Shown: positions 1-7,508 of the stretch, piece after piece
Layout of the letters: every line of letters begins with the position of its first letter
Position numbering within the stretch: the first letter of the stretch is position 1
NCBI GenBank assembly: GCA_002409145.1
Contig: DHUL01000081.1
Coordinates: forward strand, 16,867-30,631
Source of the DNA: Bacteroidales bacterium UBA5235
GTDB taxonomy: Bacteria; Bacteroidota; Bacteroidia; Bacteroidales; VadinHA17
Length of the DNA stretch: 13,765 nt
Direction: 5' to 3'
Notes under the pieces: generated by a model
Seen by the model: only the letters and a program-made list of their open reading frames with translations
What the model was told of the DNA's origin: nothing
The model's database searches: none
Translations under genes and position numbers: made by a program

Positions 1-2367
1 ACAATCCTGCTGGTGGTTTCTTTCCCTGTTTACCTGGTGCGTACAGCACCTGCCTGGCAAGGAGTGGAGCACCAGCAGGGCCCCTCATTTACCGGCGCCT
101 CCACCTGCATCGAATGCCACAAGAGAGAGTATGATCTCTGGAAAGGATCACATCACGATCTTGCAATGGACATCGCTACAGACAGCACCGTCCTGGGAGA
201 CTTCAACAACTATGAGTTCAGGCACCGGGGAGAGGTGCACCGCTTCTTCCGAAAAGGAGAGAAGTTCTTTGTCAATACCGAAGGATCTACCGGAAGATTT
301 GAGGACTTCGAGGTTGTCTACACCTTTGGCTATACTCCCCTGCAGCAGTATCTTGTGCCATTTGCAGGGGGACGTCTCCAGTGCCTCCCGATAGCCTGGG
401 ACACGGAGAGAAACAGGTGGTTTCACATGGGTGATACTGTCTATACTGACGAGGAGGTAGGACCGGGCAACTGGCTGCACTGGACACGTCAGGCGCAGAA
501 CTGGAATGGCATGTGCGCTGACTGCCACTCAACGAACCTGAAAAAAAACTATAACCCGGTCACCAAAACATACAACACAACCTGGTCAGAGATCGATGTA
601 AGCTGCGAGGCATGCCATGGCCCGGCATCGGAGCACCTGGTATGGGCTGCACTTCCGGAGGGCTCCCGCCCGACGGATGTCAACACCGGGCTGATTGTCA
701 GTACCAGAGACCTGGACAACGAAGAACTGCTGAATGTGTGCGCCCGCTGCCACTCGCGCCGTGCAATCATGGGAGACTACACAGGTGACAACAGCGACCT
801 GCTCAACTATATGATCCCGATGCTTACTGCTCAGCCACTGTATCATACTGACGGGCAGATTCTTGACGAGGTGTATGAGTACGGATCTTTCACCCTGAGC
901 AGGATGTTCGAGAAGGGTGTCATGTGCAGCGACTGCCACGACTCCCACTCTGTGAGGACCAAGGAACCTGATAACCGGCTGTGCCTGCAGTGTCACAGGC
1001 CGGATGTATATGATTCGCCCAGGCATCATTTTCATAAGATGGATCCGGGATATGTAACAGGACCGGGGAGCATCAGCAAGGATGGAGGGAACTCAATTGT
1101 TACGGGCATCGGCCTCAGGAGTCATCAGGATGATACCCGAATTACCGGGATTTCCGACAACAGAAGGCTGATCAATCGTGGTGAACCAAAATATATAGAG
1201 GGTACCGGCGGCCAGTGCGTCAACTGTCATATGACAGGCCGGTACTATATGGGCAACGACTACCGCCGCGATCACAGCTTCAGGATCCCTCGCCCTGACC
1301 TGACGGCAAAAACAGGCGTACCAAATGCCTGCAACGACTGCCACAAGGATAAAACGACTGCCTGGTCACAGAGTTATATCCTGAAGTGGTACGGAGAGCG
1401 TACAAGGCCGCACTACGGAGAGAAATTTGCTGCAGCAGAAAGAGGAGACCAAGGTATCATTTCTGATCTGATCCTTTACTCAGAAAATGAGTTGTTCCCT
1501 CTGATGGTCAGGGCCACGGCAGTGAGATTCCTCGGAAGACTGAACACCCCGGAGAGTAACCTGGCTGTGGAACGGGCTCTGACAAACCCGGCATCGCTTG
1601 TGAGGCATACTGCGGTGATGAGCTACAATGTGACTGATATAATATCATATGAGAAGCTGATGCTTCCCCTCCTTAATGACCCGATAAAGGGCATAAGGGC
1701 CGAGGCTGCAATCAGGCTCTCCGAGGTGAGGGAGGATCAGCTCAGTCCTGCTGCCCGCAAAGCGCGAAAAGCTGCACTTGATGAATACAGGGAGGTAAAT
1801 CTGTACAATGCCGATTTTCCCGGAGGACTGTTCAACCTTGGGATAATGTATGCCAATGCAGGCGATTTGGACGGAGCAGAATCCGCATACCGCGAAGCAC
1901 TGGATGTTGACGATCAGTTCTACATGGCGAAGGTGAACCTGGCAATTGTCTGCGCACAGCAGGGGAGAACGGGAGAGGCTGAGAAGCTGCTGCGCGAACT
2001 TATCGCCAGTCACCCGGACCTTGCAGAGTTGAACAGTTCCCTTGCCATGCTGCTTGCGGAGCAGGGGAGGTATGAGGAAAGCAGGGAATACTTTCTGAAA
2101 GCCGCAAAGCTGATGCCGGAACAGACAAGGATACTGTACAACCTCGGGCTCCTGGAGAATACTCTTGGAAACACGGTCCACGCCGAAGAATACCTGGTAA
2201 AGGCTCTTGAAAAAGATCCCGCCAATTATGATTACCTGTATGCCCTGGCTACATTCTGTCTTGAGCACGGCAGAAAGGAAAGGGCGCTGACCTATGCCCG
2301 TCAGCTGGCAGCCAGGTACCCGGGTGACCAGGCAGCCAGGCTGTTGATTGAGGCTGCAGACAGATAG
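1..2367 (+). CDS. Octaheme c-type cytochrome with HEAT-like and C-terminal TPR regions (5' partial)
   Basis: This is a predicted exported electron-transfer protein that binds haem covalently. The frame is open to the left edge and begins in a hydrophobic stretch (ILLVVSFPVYLV), so the true start and signal-peptide n-region lie outside the window; a GTG at 13 would leave a poor signal. Numbered from that GTG, eight CXXCH motifs start at residues 32, 168, 198, 243, 305, 324, 402 and 440. H47-H48 and other histidines could be axial ligands. Residues ~490-575 look like HEAT repeats, and ~600-780 hold about five TPR-like helix pairs. The block between haems 1 and 2 (YTFGYTPLQQYLVPF, then an NWNG-CADCHSTNL segment) matches a widespread multiheme/TPR cytochrome family of the cytochrome c554-like superfamily. 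The redox partner is unknown. CXXCH motifs and repeats are seen directly; the periplasmic location is inferred because c-type haem is attached outside the cytoplasm. Confidence 0.93.
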   Translation, partial: TILLVVSFPVYLVRTAPAWQGVEHQQGPSFTGASTCIECHKREYDLWKGSHHDLAMDIATDSTVLGDFNNYEFRHRGEVHRFFRKGEKFFVNTEGSTGRFEDFEVVYTFGYTPLQQYLVPFAGGRLQCLPIAWDTERNRWFHMGDTVYTDEEVGPGNWLHWTRQAQNWNGMCADCHSTNLKKNYNPVTKTYNTTWSEIDVSCEACHGPASEHLVWAALPEGSRPTDVNTGLIVSTRDLDNEELLNVCARCHSRRAIMGDYTGDNSDLLNYMIPMLTAQPLYHTDGQILDEVYEYGSFTLSRMFEKGVMCSDCHDSHSVRTKEPDNRLCLQCHRPDVYDSPRHHFHKMDPGYVTGPGSISKDGGNSIVTGIGLRSHQDDTRITGISDNRRLINRGEPKYIEGTGGQCVNCHMTGRYYMGNDYRRDHSFRIPRPDLTAKTGVPNACNDCHKDKTTAWSQSYILKWYGERTRPHYGEKFAAAERGDQGIISDLILYSENELFPLMVRATAVRFLGRLNTPESNLAVERALTNPASLVRHTAVMSYNVTDIISYEKLMLPLLNDPIKGIRAEAAIRLSEVREDQLSPAARKARKAALDEYREVNLYNADFPGGLFNLGIMYANAGDLDGAESAYREALDVDDQFYMAKVNLAIVCAQQGRTGEAEKLLRELIASHPDLAELNSSLAMLLAEQGRYEESREYFLKAAKLMPEQTRILYNLGLLENTLGNTVHAEEYLVKALEKDPANYDYLYALATFCLEHGRKERALTYARQLAARYPGDQAARLLIEAADR

Positions 2368-2385
2368 GATTTTACCCGGCAGAGG

Positions 2386-2433
2386 CTATCCTGTTACCAC
2401 AATCCACAACCTCACAGACCATGGTTAAATTAG
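2386..2433 (-). pseudogene. Degenerate remnant of a second YciI-type gene 3' end
   Basis: Read on the minus strand, this segment encodes WSVRLWIVVTG followed by a stop. The intact neighbouring gene ends WSVRPWIVVTD and a stop, with the stop codons in register 73 bp apart. Nine of the first ten residues match. Many DNA differences fall at third codon positions, and there is an 11-base identical run (ACCACAATCCA on the plus strand). Just upstream, LI also aligns, but an in-frame stop replaces the T of the intact LITEW. Homology is not visible further upstream. It is best read as the leftover tail of a tandem paralogue that was deleted or decayed. It is not a functional gene. Confidence 0.6.
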
Positions 2434-2458
2434 CCGTACCGGCCGAGCCTGCAATTTC

Positions 2459-2731
2459 TTAATCGGTCACCACAATCCAAGGTCTGACCGACCATTCGGT
2501 GATGAGGCCATTCTTAACATAGGGATCGCGGCTGACAAATTCATGAGCTGCCTCCGGGGTGTGACCTCGGAATACCAGAACCGCACCATCGGCCGGGTCC
2601 GCAAGGGCTCCGGCCATGATTAGCCGGCCATCATTGTGAAATTCACTCACAAGACTTAGGTGATCTCCACGGAACGGAGCCCTGCGCTCAATGTAATTTT
2701 CTATTGTCTTATAAAAGAGAATGTAATACAT
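2459..2731 (-). CDS. YciI-family small protein
   Basis: This 90-residue protein is the usual length for the YCII-related (PF03795) family, a dimeric alpha/beta ferredoxin-like fold with mostly unassigned, possibly enzymatic, roles. Family hallmarks are H24 in the GDHLSLVSEF helix, the G-RL-MAGAL segment at 35-43, and the DPYVKNGLI block at 69-77 with conserved D69. The end is WSVRPWIVV. There is no signal peptide, so it is probably cytoplasmic. It stands alone, convergent with the cytochrome gene and divergent from the DoxX fusion gene. A decayed copy of its 3' end follows its stop codon. The substrate is unknown. The region before the ATG is A/T-rich with no clear Shine-Dalgarno sequence. 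Confidence 0.88.
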   Translation of the reverse strand: MYYILFYKTIENYIERRAPFRGDHLSLVSEFHNDGRLIMAGALADPADGAVLVFRGHTPEAAHEFVSRDPYVKNGLITEWSVRPWIVVTD

Positions 2732-2844
2732 GACATTCTTTGTTTTTCAATGAGAGCAATAAATTTTAGATGCATCAAAGTAATAATAAAACAGATATAT
2801 TTATCCTGCTTTAGACCTCAAATACTCTCATAGCTCCCAAGAAT

Positions 2845-4365
2845 ATGAATTACTCAACAGGTACGGATTACAGGAAAATCATTGTAACTGTACTGAGAAT
2901 GGCCATAGGCTGGCATTTTCTGTACGAGGGGATTTCGAAAATTGTCATGAAAGACTGGAGTGCGTTTTCATACCTCGCAAACTCCACCGGGCCTTTTTCC
3001 GGTTTTTACCACTGGCTTGCTACCTCGGAGGGTCTGCTGAAGGCCGTAGACCTGCTCAATGAATATGGCCTGATCCTGATTGGTTTTGCTCTGACCACAG
3101 GACTGTTTTCAAGACTGGCGTCAGCCTTTGGGGCGGTTTTGCTGATGCTCTATTATTTCGCCTATCCTTCTTTCGGGGATTCATTGCTCAGTTCGGAACA
3201 GGGGAACTTGTATATCATAGACAGAAATTTTATTGAGGCAGCAGCTCTGCTGGTTCTTGCCTTCCTGAGGGAAAGAGGGTATGGTCTTGACGCCCTCATC
3301 GGACACCATAAGAAAACGAAGGATTTACAAACCGGAGTGCCTCACTCGGATTCCCGTCGCGAGGTGATAAGAAACCTGGCTTCAGTGCCATTCCTGGGGC
3401 TCATGGGATTGGGCGCAGTGAACGCAAATAAAAAGTATGGCATTGATGCCCTATCCGGTGCGACTATCCAGATAAACCGTCAGGCCCTTGGTGAACTCTG
3501 GGGCACCCTTCCGAAAGGGAAAATAGGGAAACACGAGATAAGCAGGCTTATCATGGGAGGAAACCTTATAGGGGGCTGGGCTCATGCACGGGACCTTCTG
3601 TATGTCAGTTCACTCTTCAAGGCCTATAACAACGAAAGGAAGGTCTTCGAGACCCTGATACTCGGCGAGAATGCAGGCATCAATACAATCAACATCGGTT
3701 TCCCGACCAATGCCCTGATGGCTAAATACAAAAGGAATACCGGAAGCAAGCTTAAGGTTATTTCTCAGGTCGCTCCCAACATGGAGAATGGCGACTGGTA
3801 TGAACAGATAAACCAGGCAATTGATCATGGTGCTGACATTCTTCAGGTACAGGGTAACTGGTGTGACTGGCTGGTCAGGGATAAAAAAACCGAGGTTATA
3901 GCTGCAATGCTTGAAAAAATCAGGTCCCAGGGTTATACGGCAGGTCTGGCAGCACACACGATTGATTCACTCATTTACTGTGAACAGCAGGGGCTCATCC
4001 CGGATTACTACATGAAGGCTATGCACCACGATAATTACTGGTCTGCCCATCCCCGGGAGAACAGGATACCATTTGAGGTTGATGGTATGAAGTATGCGGA
4101 TCACAATAAATTCCACGACAATATTTTTGACCTCTTCCCTGACCGGACTGTCGAGTTCATCAACAGGGTAAAAATCCCGGTAATGGGGTTCAAGATACTT
4201 GCCGCCGGGGCTATCAGCCCTGAAGATGGCATCAGGTATGCCTTTGAGAACGGTGCTGATTTTGTATGCCTGGGGATGTTCGATTTTCAGGTAATACAGG
4301 ACATAAACATCTGCCTTGACGTACTGGCAGATCTCAGTAAACGCCGCAGGGAATTTTGCGGGTGA
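2845..4365 (+). CDS. DoxX-domain membrane protein fused to an exported TIM-barrel-like domain, with a flavinylation-type motif
   Basis: Residues ~8-145 are a DoxX-like four-helix membrane domain (helices about 10-28, 70-88, 90-107 and 125-142). Relatives include quinone-reducing thiosulfate oxidoreductase subunits. Residues 170-193 resemble a Tat signal anchor: SRREVIRNL followed by a hydrophobic run to A191. Just after it, D201-T207 reads DALSGAT, a perfect match to the DxxSGA(T/S) motif at which ApbE attaches FMN in NqrB/C, RnfD/G and related proteins; T207 would be the acceptor. Residues ~230-500 form a TIM-barrel-like domain (SRLIMGGNLIGGWAH near the start; VMGFKILAAGAISPEDG and ADFVCLGMFDFQV near the end). 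I recognise this domain as aldo/keto-reductase-like, often found in Tat-exported proteins of unknown function. Membrane anchoring and a periplasmic catalytic domain are inferred. The start is the first in-frame ATG before the first helix. Confidence 0.85.
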   Translation: MNYSTGTDYRKIIVTVLRMAIGWHFLYEGISKIVMKDWSAFSYLANSTGPFSGFYHWLATSEGLLKAVDLLNEYGLILIGFALTTGLFSRLASAFGAVLLMLYYFAYPSFGDSLLSSEQGNLYIIDRNFIEAAALLVLAFLRERGYGLDALIGHHKKTKDLQTGVPHSDSRREVIRNLASVPFLGLMGLGAVNANKKYGIDALSGATIQINRQALGELWGTLPKGKIGKHEISRLIMGGNLIGGWAHARDLLYVSSLFKAYNNERKVFETLILGENAGINTINIGFPTNALMAKYKRNTGSKLKVISQVAPNMENGDWYEQINQAIDHGADILQVQGNWCDWLVRDKKTEVIAAMLEKIRSQGYTAGLAAHTIDSLIYCEQQGLIPDYYMKAMHHDNYWSAHPRENRIPFEVDGMKYADHNKFHDNIFDLFPDRTVEFINRVKIPVMGFKILAAGAISPEDGIRYAFENGADFVCLGMFDFQVIQDINICLDVLADLSKRRREFCG

Positions 4366-4396
4366 GGGTAATATTTAAAATCATTCCTCACCCGCA
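4357..4396. terminator. Hairpin between convergent genes
   Basis: There is a perfect 11-bp inverted repeat: TGCGGGTGAGG at 4357-4367 and CCTCACCCGCA at 4386-4396, with an 18-nt A/T-rich loop. It lies between the end of the DoxX fusion gene and the end of tldE, and its left arm contains the DoxX stop codon (4363-4365). Position and symmetry fit a shared terminator for the two converging transcripts. A T-run directly after the stem is missing on both strands (a T6 run lies ~18 nt downstream on the plus strand), so intrinsic termination is not certain. Confidence 0.5.
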
Positions 4397-4420
4397 GCTG
4401 TTCCCTGAGAGAATATTTTT

Positions 4421-5761
4421 TCAGATACCTGCAACAACCACATCATCAATCACCAGGCTCGGGAACCGCCCCTGGCTATACATATAGGGGTCATTGGCCA
4501 CTTCGACGAGCCTGTTCCAGAAGTTCATGTGGTTGTCAGCAATGTTCATTTCGGCAACATTCTGAATAAAGTTGCCATTTTCATACAGTTTCCCGATTAT
4601 GCCCACGGAGAAGTCTCCGGTGGTTGTGTTGGAGTTGCCACCTATATAATCGGTAATAACAATACAGCGTTTAAGATCCCGGATAATCTCTTCGAGGCTG
4701 CGCGTTCCCGGTGGAATAATAACGTTTGAAAGGGAGCCTGAGGTGGGTTCCCATCCCAGTTTGCGGCTGTAATACCAGTCTACCAGGAACTCGTTCAGAA
4801 TGCCATCGGCGATAAGGCTGCGTTTACGTGCAGGGAATCCGTCACCGTCATAGTATCTTGATCCCAGTCCTCTCGGGATGAAGGGATCATCAATGACGGT
4901 CAGCAGGCTGCTTCCAACCGCAGTTCCCTTTTTATCAGCCAGGAATGACCGTTTCTGCTGTATGTTACCGGCGGACATCGGGTTGACCAGTCCGTTCAGA
5001 ATCCGTCCTGCTCCGCGGTTTTCAAGTATTACGGGAATCTTTGTTGTTGCAATTTTCTTCCCTCCCATCAGATCGAGGGTTCTCCTTGCAGCTTCGGCGC
5101 CCACATCCTCCATCGGGGGAAGATCGCTTTTATACCTGCAGCCGACGGAGTTATACCCTGCCGGTTTGCGGTCTCCCTTATCCTGTGCGGTCATCGAGGC
5201 TCCCACGTTGCAGTATGTGCTTTTTGAAGAACCTTCAAATCCGTTGCTTGTCTTCACGTATTCCTCGTAAGACTCATCATATTCACCTGCTTCAACTGAG
5301 ATTACTTTGTCGCCTCCTTTGCTGAGGCATGCTTCTTCCACCGACTTTGTCATGGCATGCCGCTCCTCCGGAGTCAGTTTACCGTATTCCGGATCAGACA
5401 GTTGAAGGTCTGTATCGGACCTTCCCTCATAATACTTCGGATCTGGGAGGGTACGGAAGGGATCTTCCTCCATAATGCCCGCATTAGCCACCAGGTCAGT
5501 GATAAAAGTCTCAAGGGTAGACTTGCGGAAGTCAGGTGTTGACTGGCCGGCATAGCGGTTATTGGTGAATACTTCAAGATAAAGCCCCTGTGTTGTGGCT
5601 TCCTTGATCACTTCCGGTTTGCGGTCACGGTAGTTAATTTCCACAGACCGTCTTCTTGACAGGCTCACCTTGCAATCGCCGGCTCCGGCTTTCAGTGTGC
5701 GGCTTATCACCCAGTCTGCCAGTTCGGGGAAACTCATCTGTTTGTTTTTCAAGGTTGTCAT
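4421..5761 (-). CDS. tldE: TldE/PmbA-type subunit of a TldD-TldE metallopeptidase
   Basis: This 446-residue protein matches TldE (PmbA) in length and layout. It has an N-terminal domain starting at SFPELADWVISRTLKAG, an NRGAGRILNGLV segment at 248-259, the MSAGNIQQKRSFL block at 262-274, and the hallmark GGNSNTTTGDFSVG at 374-387. Like other TldE proteins it lacks the HExxxH zinc site; in the characterised E. coli complex TldE pairs with TldD, which supplies the catalytic metal. Its ATG overlaps the tldD stop codon (ATGA, 5758-5761), implying translational coupling and one operon. No signal peptide is visible, although its partner TldD has a Tat signal. It ends in VVVAGI* just before the convergent hairpin. 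Substrates in this organism are unknown. Confidence 0.93.
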   Translation of the reverse strand: MTTLKNKQMSFPELADWVISRTLKAGAGDCKVSLSRRRSVEINYRDRKPEVIKEATTQGLYLEVFTNNRYAGQSTPDFRKSTLETFITDLVANAGIMEEDPFRTLPDPKYYEGRSDTDLQLSDPEYGKLTPEERHAMTKSVEEACLSKGGDKVISVEAGEYDESYEEYVKTSNGFEGSSKSTYCNVGASMTAQDKGDRKPAGYNSVGCRYKSDLPPMEDVGAEAARRTLDLMGGKKIATTKIPVILENRGAGRILNGLVNPMSAGNIQQKRSFLADKKGTAVGSSLLTVIDDPFIPRGLGSRYYDGDGFPARKRSLIADGILNEFLVDWYYSRKLGWEPTSGSLSNVIIPPGTRSLEEIIRDLKRCIVITDYIGGNSNTTTGDFSVGIIGKLYENGNFIQNVAEMNIADNHMNFWNRLVEVANDPYMYSQGRFPSLVIDDVVVAGI

Positions 5762-7302
5762 GACCTGCCTCCTTTCTGTTCAGTTCCACCAACGGTAAGA
5801 GATTTGACCAGGCATGTGGGAAGTCCGAATGAGACCGGTGCTCCCTGCCCGTTCTTACCGCACTGTCCTGCTCCGCCTCTGCTCATCTCAAGGTCATTTG
5901 CAGCCATAACGATGTTGGCGAGCATTTTTGGCCCGTTGCCCATTATATTGACATCCTTGATTGTAGAGGTTAGTTTTCCGTTTTCTATCATTCTGCCCTG
6001 TGAGACATAGAAGGCAAAGTCGCCTTCGCCGATCTTGACCTGCCCGTTACTCACATCTTCCACATAAATCCCGTTGCCTGCAGCTTTGATAACATCGTCA
6101 GGCGTTGCATCGCCGCCAAGCATATATGTATTACGCATGCGTGGGATAGGATAATTCATGAAGTCCTGACGCCTGCCGTTGCCGGTGGGTTCCACACCGT
6201 AGTATTTGGCAGAAATTCTGTCATGGATATAGCTTGTGAGTATCCCGTTTTCCACAAGCACTGTTTTTTTACCGGGGATTCCCTCATCATCCACGTTAAT
6301 GCTGCCGGCCAGGTTCATGTTTGTTCCGTCATCGATAATAGTCACAAACGGTTCTGCAACCTTCTTTCCCATCATGGTACTATATGTCGATGTCTTCTTT
6401 CGGTTGAAGTCGGCTTCCATGCCATGGCCGATGGCTTCGTGCAACAGGATACCGGTAATACCGGGTCCGAGAACCACAGGCATCTCACCTGCAGGAGGCT
6501 GAATCGCATCAAACAGTTTCAACGCGTTATTGACTGATTTTGATGCCACCTCATTTATTACATCATTGTCATAAAATGAGAAATCACGCCGCCCGCCAAG
6601 GTTCCAGAATGACTGTTCCCGCCTGCCATTCCTTTCTGCCACCACAGACGAATAGAGGTATCCTCCGGGAATAATATCCTCAGCCATAATACCGTCGCTT
6701 GTAGCAATCAGAATACGCTTTATGCTGCTCTGGAAACCGGCATTCACCTTTACGATCTCAGGAGAAAGCGAAAAGCATTTCTCATTGATCTGTTGCAGGA
6801 CAGGAAGCTTCGACTGTGCGGGGATACCGTCAAAGCCATCGGGCACTGGATAATAACTGCCCGTCTGTGGCCGGCTGAAAGAGGTTGCAGCCTGCGCGGC
6901 CGTCATATCACACAGGGAGGCTGCAGTTGCTGCAGCAGACATCATGGATTCTTCAGACAGTTCCTGGGTATAACCGTAACCTGTCTGGTCTCCTTTCACA
7001 GTACGTATTCCGACTCCTAGTGAGATGTCACCGTATGACTGGTTTACTTTCCCGTCTTCAAGCCCAAGATAGTTTGATACGGTATATTCAAAATAGAGGT
7101 CGGCGAAATCACCTCCTCGTGACAATGCTTTTGACAGCAGTCTGCTGATGAGAGCATCATCAATTCCGAACTCCTCAAGGAAGTAGTTTCCGGATGGACA
7201 GCCACCTGCAAACCCGCATCCCTGTATTCCGGGAAGGAACAAAAGTGCTCCTCCTGCCAGGGCAGTACCCCGGATAAATTTTCTTCGTGGAATAGGTTTC
7301 AT
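5758..7302 (-). CDS. tldD: TldD-type zinc metallopeptidase with Tat (possibly lipoprotein) signal
   Basis: This is the catalytic subunit of the TldD/TldE peptidase, which in E. coli unfolds and degrades or matures small peptides such as microcin B17 and CcdA. The zinc motif HEAIGH is at 288-293, within LLHEAIGHGMEAD. The conserved C-terminal cysteine C481 (QCGKNGQGAPV) fits the third zinc ligand. Other family blocks are GIRTVKGDQTGYGYT at 98-112 and INVDDEGIPGKKT at 335-347. At 514 residues it is somewhat longer than E. coli TldD, mainly because of an N-terminal leader: PRRKFIRG at 5-12, hydrophobic to P24, then IQGC at 26-29. That is a twin-arginine signal with a plausible lipobox (C29). The gene is first in a two-gene operon with tldE. 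The upstream 200 bp are shared with the divergent MFS gene. Export is inferred from the signal. Confidence 0.94.
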   Translation of the reverse strand: MKPIPRRKFIRGTALAGGALLFLPGIQGCGFAGGCPSGNYFLEEFGIDDALISRLLSKALSRGGDFADLYFEYTVSNYLGLEDGKVNQSYGDISLGVGIRTVKGDQTGYGYTQELSEESMMSAAATAASLCDMTAAQAATSFSRPQTGSYYPVPDGFDGIPAQSKLPVLQQINEKCFSLSPEIVKVNAGFQSSIKRILIATSDGIMAEDIIPGGYLYSSVVAERNGRREQSFWNLGGRRDFSFYDNDVINEVASKSVNNALKLFDAIQPPAGEMPVVLGPGITGILLHEAIGHGMEADFNRKKTSTYSTMMGKKVAEPFVTIIDDGTNMNLAGSINVDDEGIPGKKTVLVENGILTSYIHDRISAKYYGVEPTGNGRRQDFMNYPIPRMRNTYMLGGDATPDDVIKAAGNGIYVEDVSNGQVKIGEGDFAFYVSQGRMIENGKLTSTIKDVNIMGNGPKMLANIVMAANDLEMSRGGAGQCGKNGQGAPVSFGLPTCLVKSLTVGGTEQKGGRS

Positions 7303-7508
7303 TTCTATGATTGTATTTCAGTAAGACAAGTTATGCATTTTCACGGAAGCAGTCACCACTATAATTGGTTAATAGTATGTTAAGCGGAGAAATAATTCTT
7401 TTTCCGTAAAGGAGCCCGGATAATTGCTGAAAAGTTACTTTTACACACTGATTTTAGTTCCTGCTCAGCCTGTTGCTGACAGGGGAGGTTCATTAACAAC
7501 CAATTCAT
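7303..7508. other. Divergent intergenic region between tldD and the MFS operon
   Basis: This 206-bp A/T-rich gap must hold promoters in both directions. I found no full TAnnTTTG element on either strand. The nearest plus-strand match is TACTTTTA at 7436-7443 (7 of 8), without a TTTG at the expected upstream distance. A small 5-bp hairpin (CCTGT/ACAGG, 7469-7483) is followed by GGGGAGG at 7482-7488. That run lies about 20 nt before the MFS start, too far for a normal Shine-Dalgarno sequence. No convincing gene or known riboswitch is visible. Confidence 0.4.

Noticed and set aside
1645..2268. A 207-codon open frame antisense to the cytochrome TPR region
   Set aside because: Its product is Cys/Phe/Ser-rich without domain features, and it lies fully opposite well-supported TPR coding sequence.
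2739..2803. Promoter-like TTTG and TA-rich boxes (2760-2767 and 2796-2803) upstream of the DoxX fusion gene
   Set aside because: Each -7 candidate differs from TAnnTTTG at its last base. The first has off-consensus spacing (17 bp) from TTTG and the second has no TTTG. The DNA is so A/T-rich that such matches are expected by chance.
7333..7383. A 16-residue His-rich reading frame (MHFHGSSHHYNWLIVC) next to tldD, considered as a peptide substrate of TldD/E
   Set aside because: It is very short, has no ribosome-binding signal, lies in A/T-rich divergent promoter DNA and has no leader-core look. Chance is the simplest explanation.
7469..7488. Small hairpin plus GGGGAGG upstream of the FLVCR-like gene, considered as a Shine-Dalgarno switch
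   Set aside because: The purine run is about 20 nt from the start codon, too far for ribosome binding, and the stem is only 5 bp.
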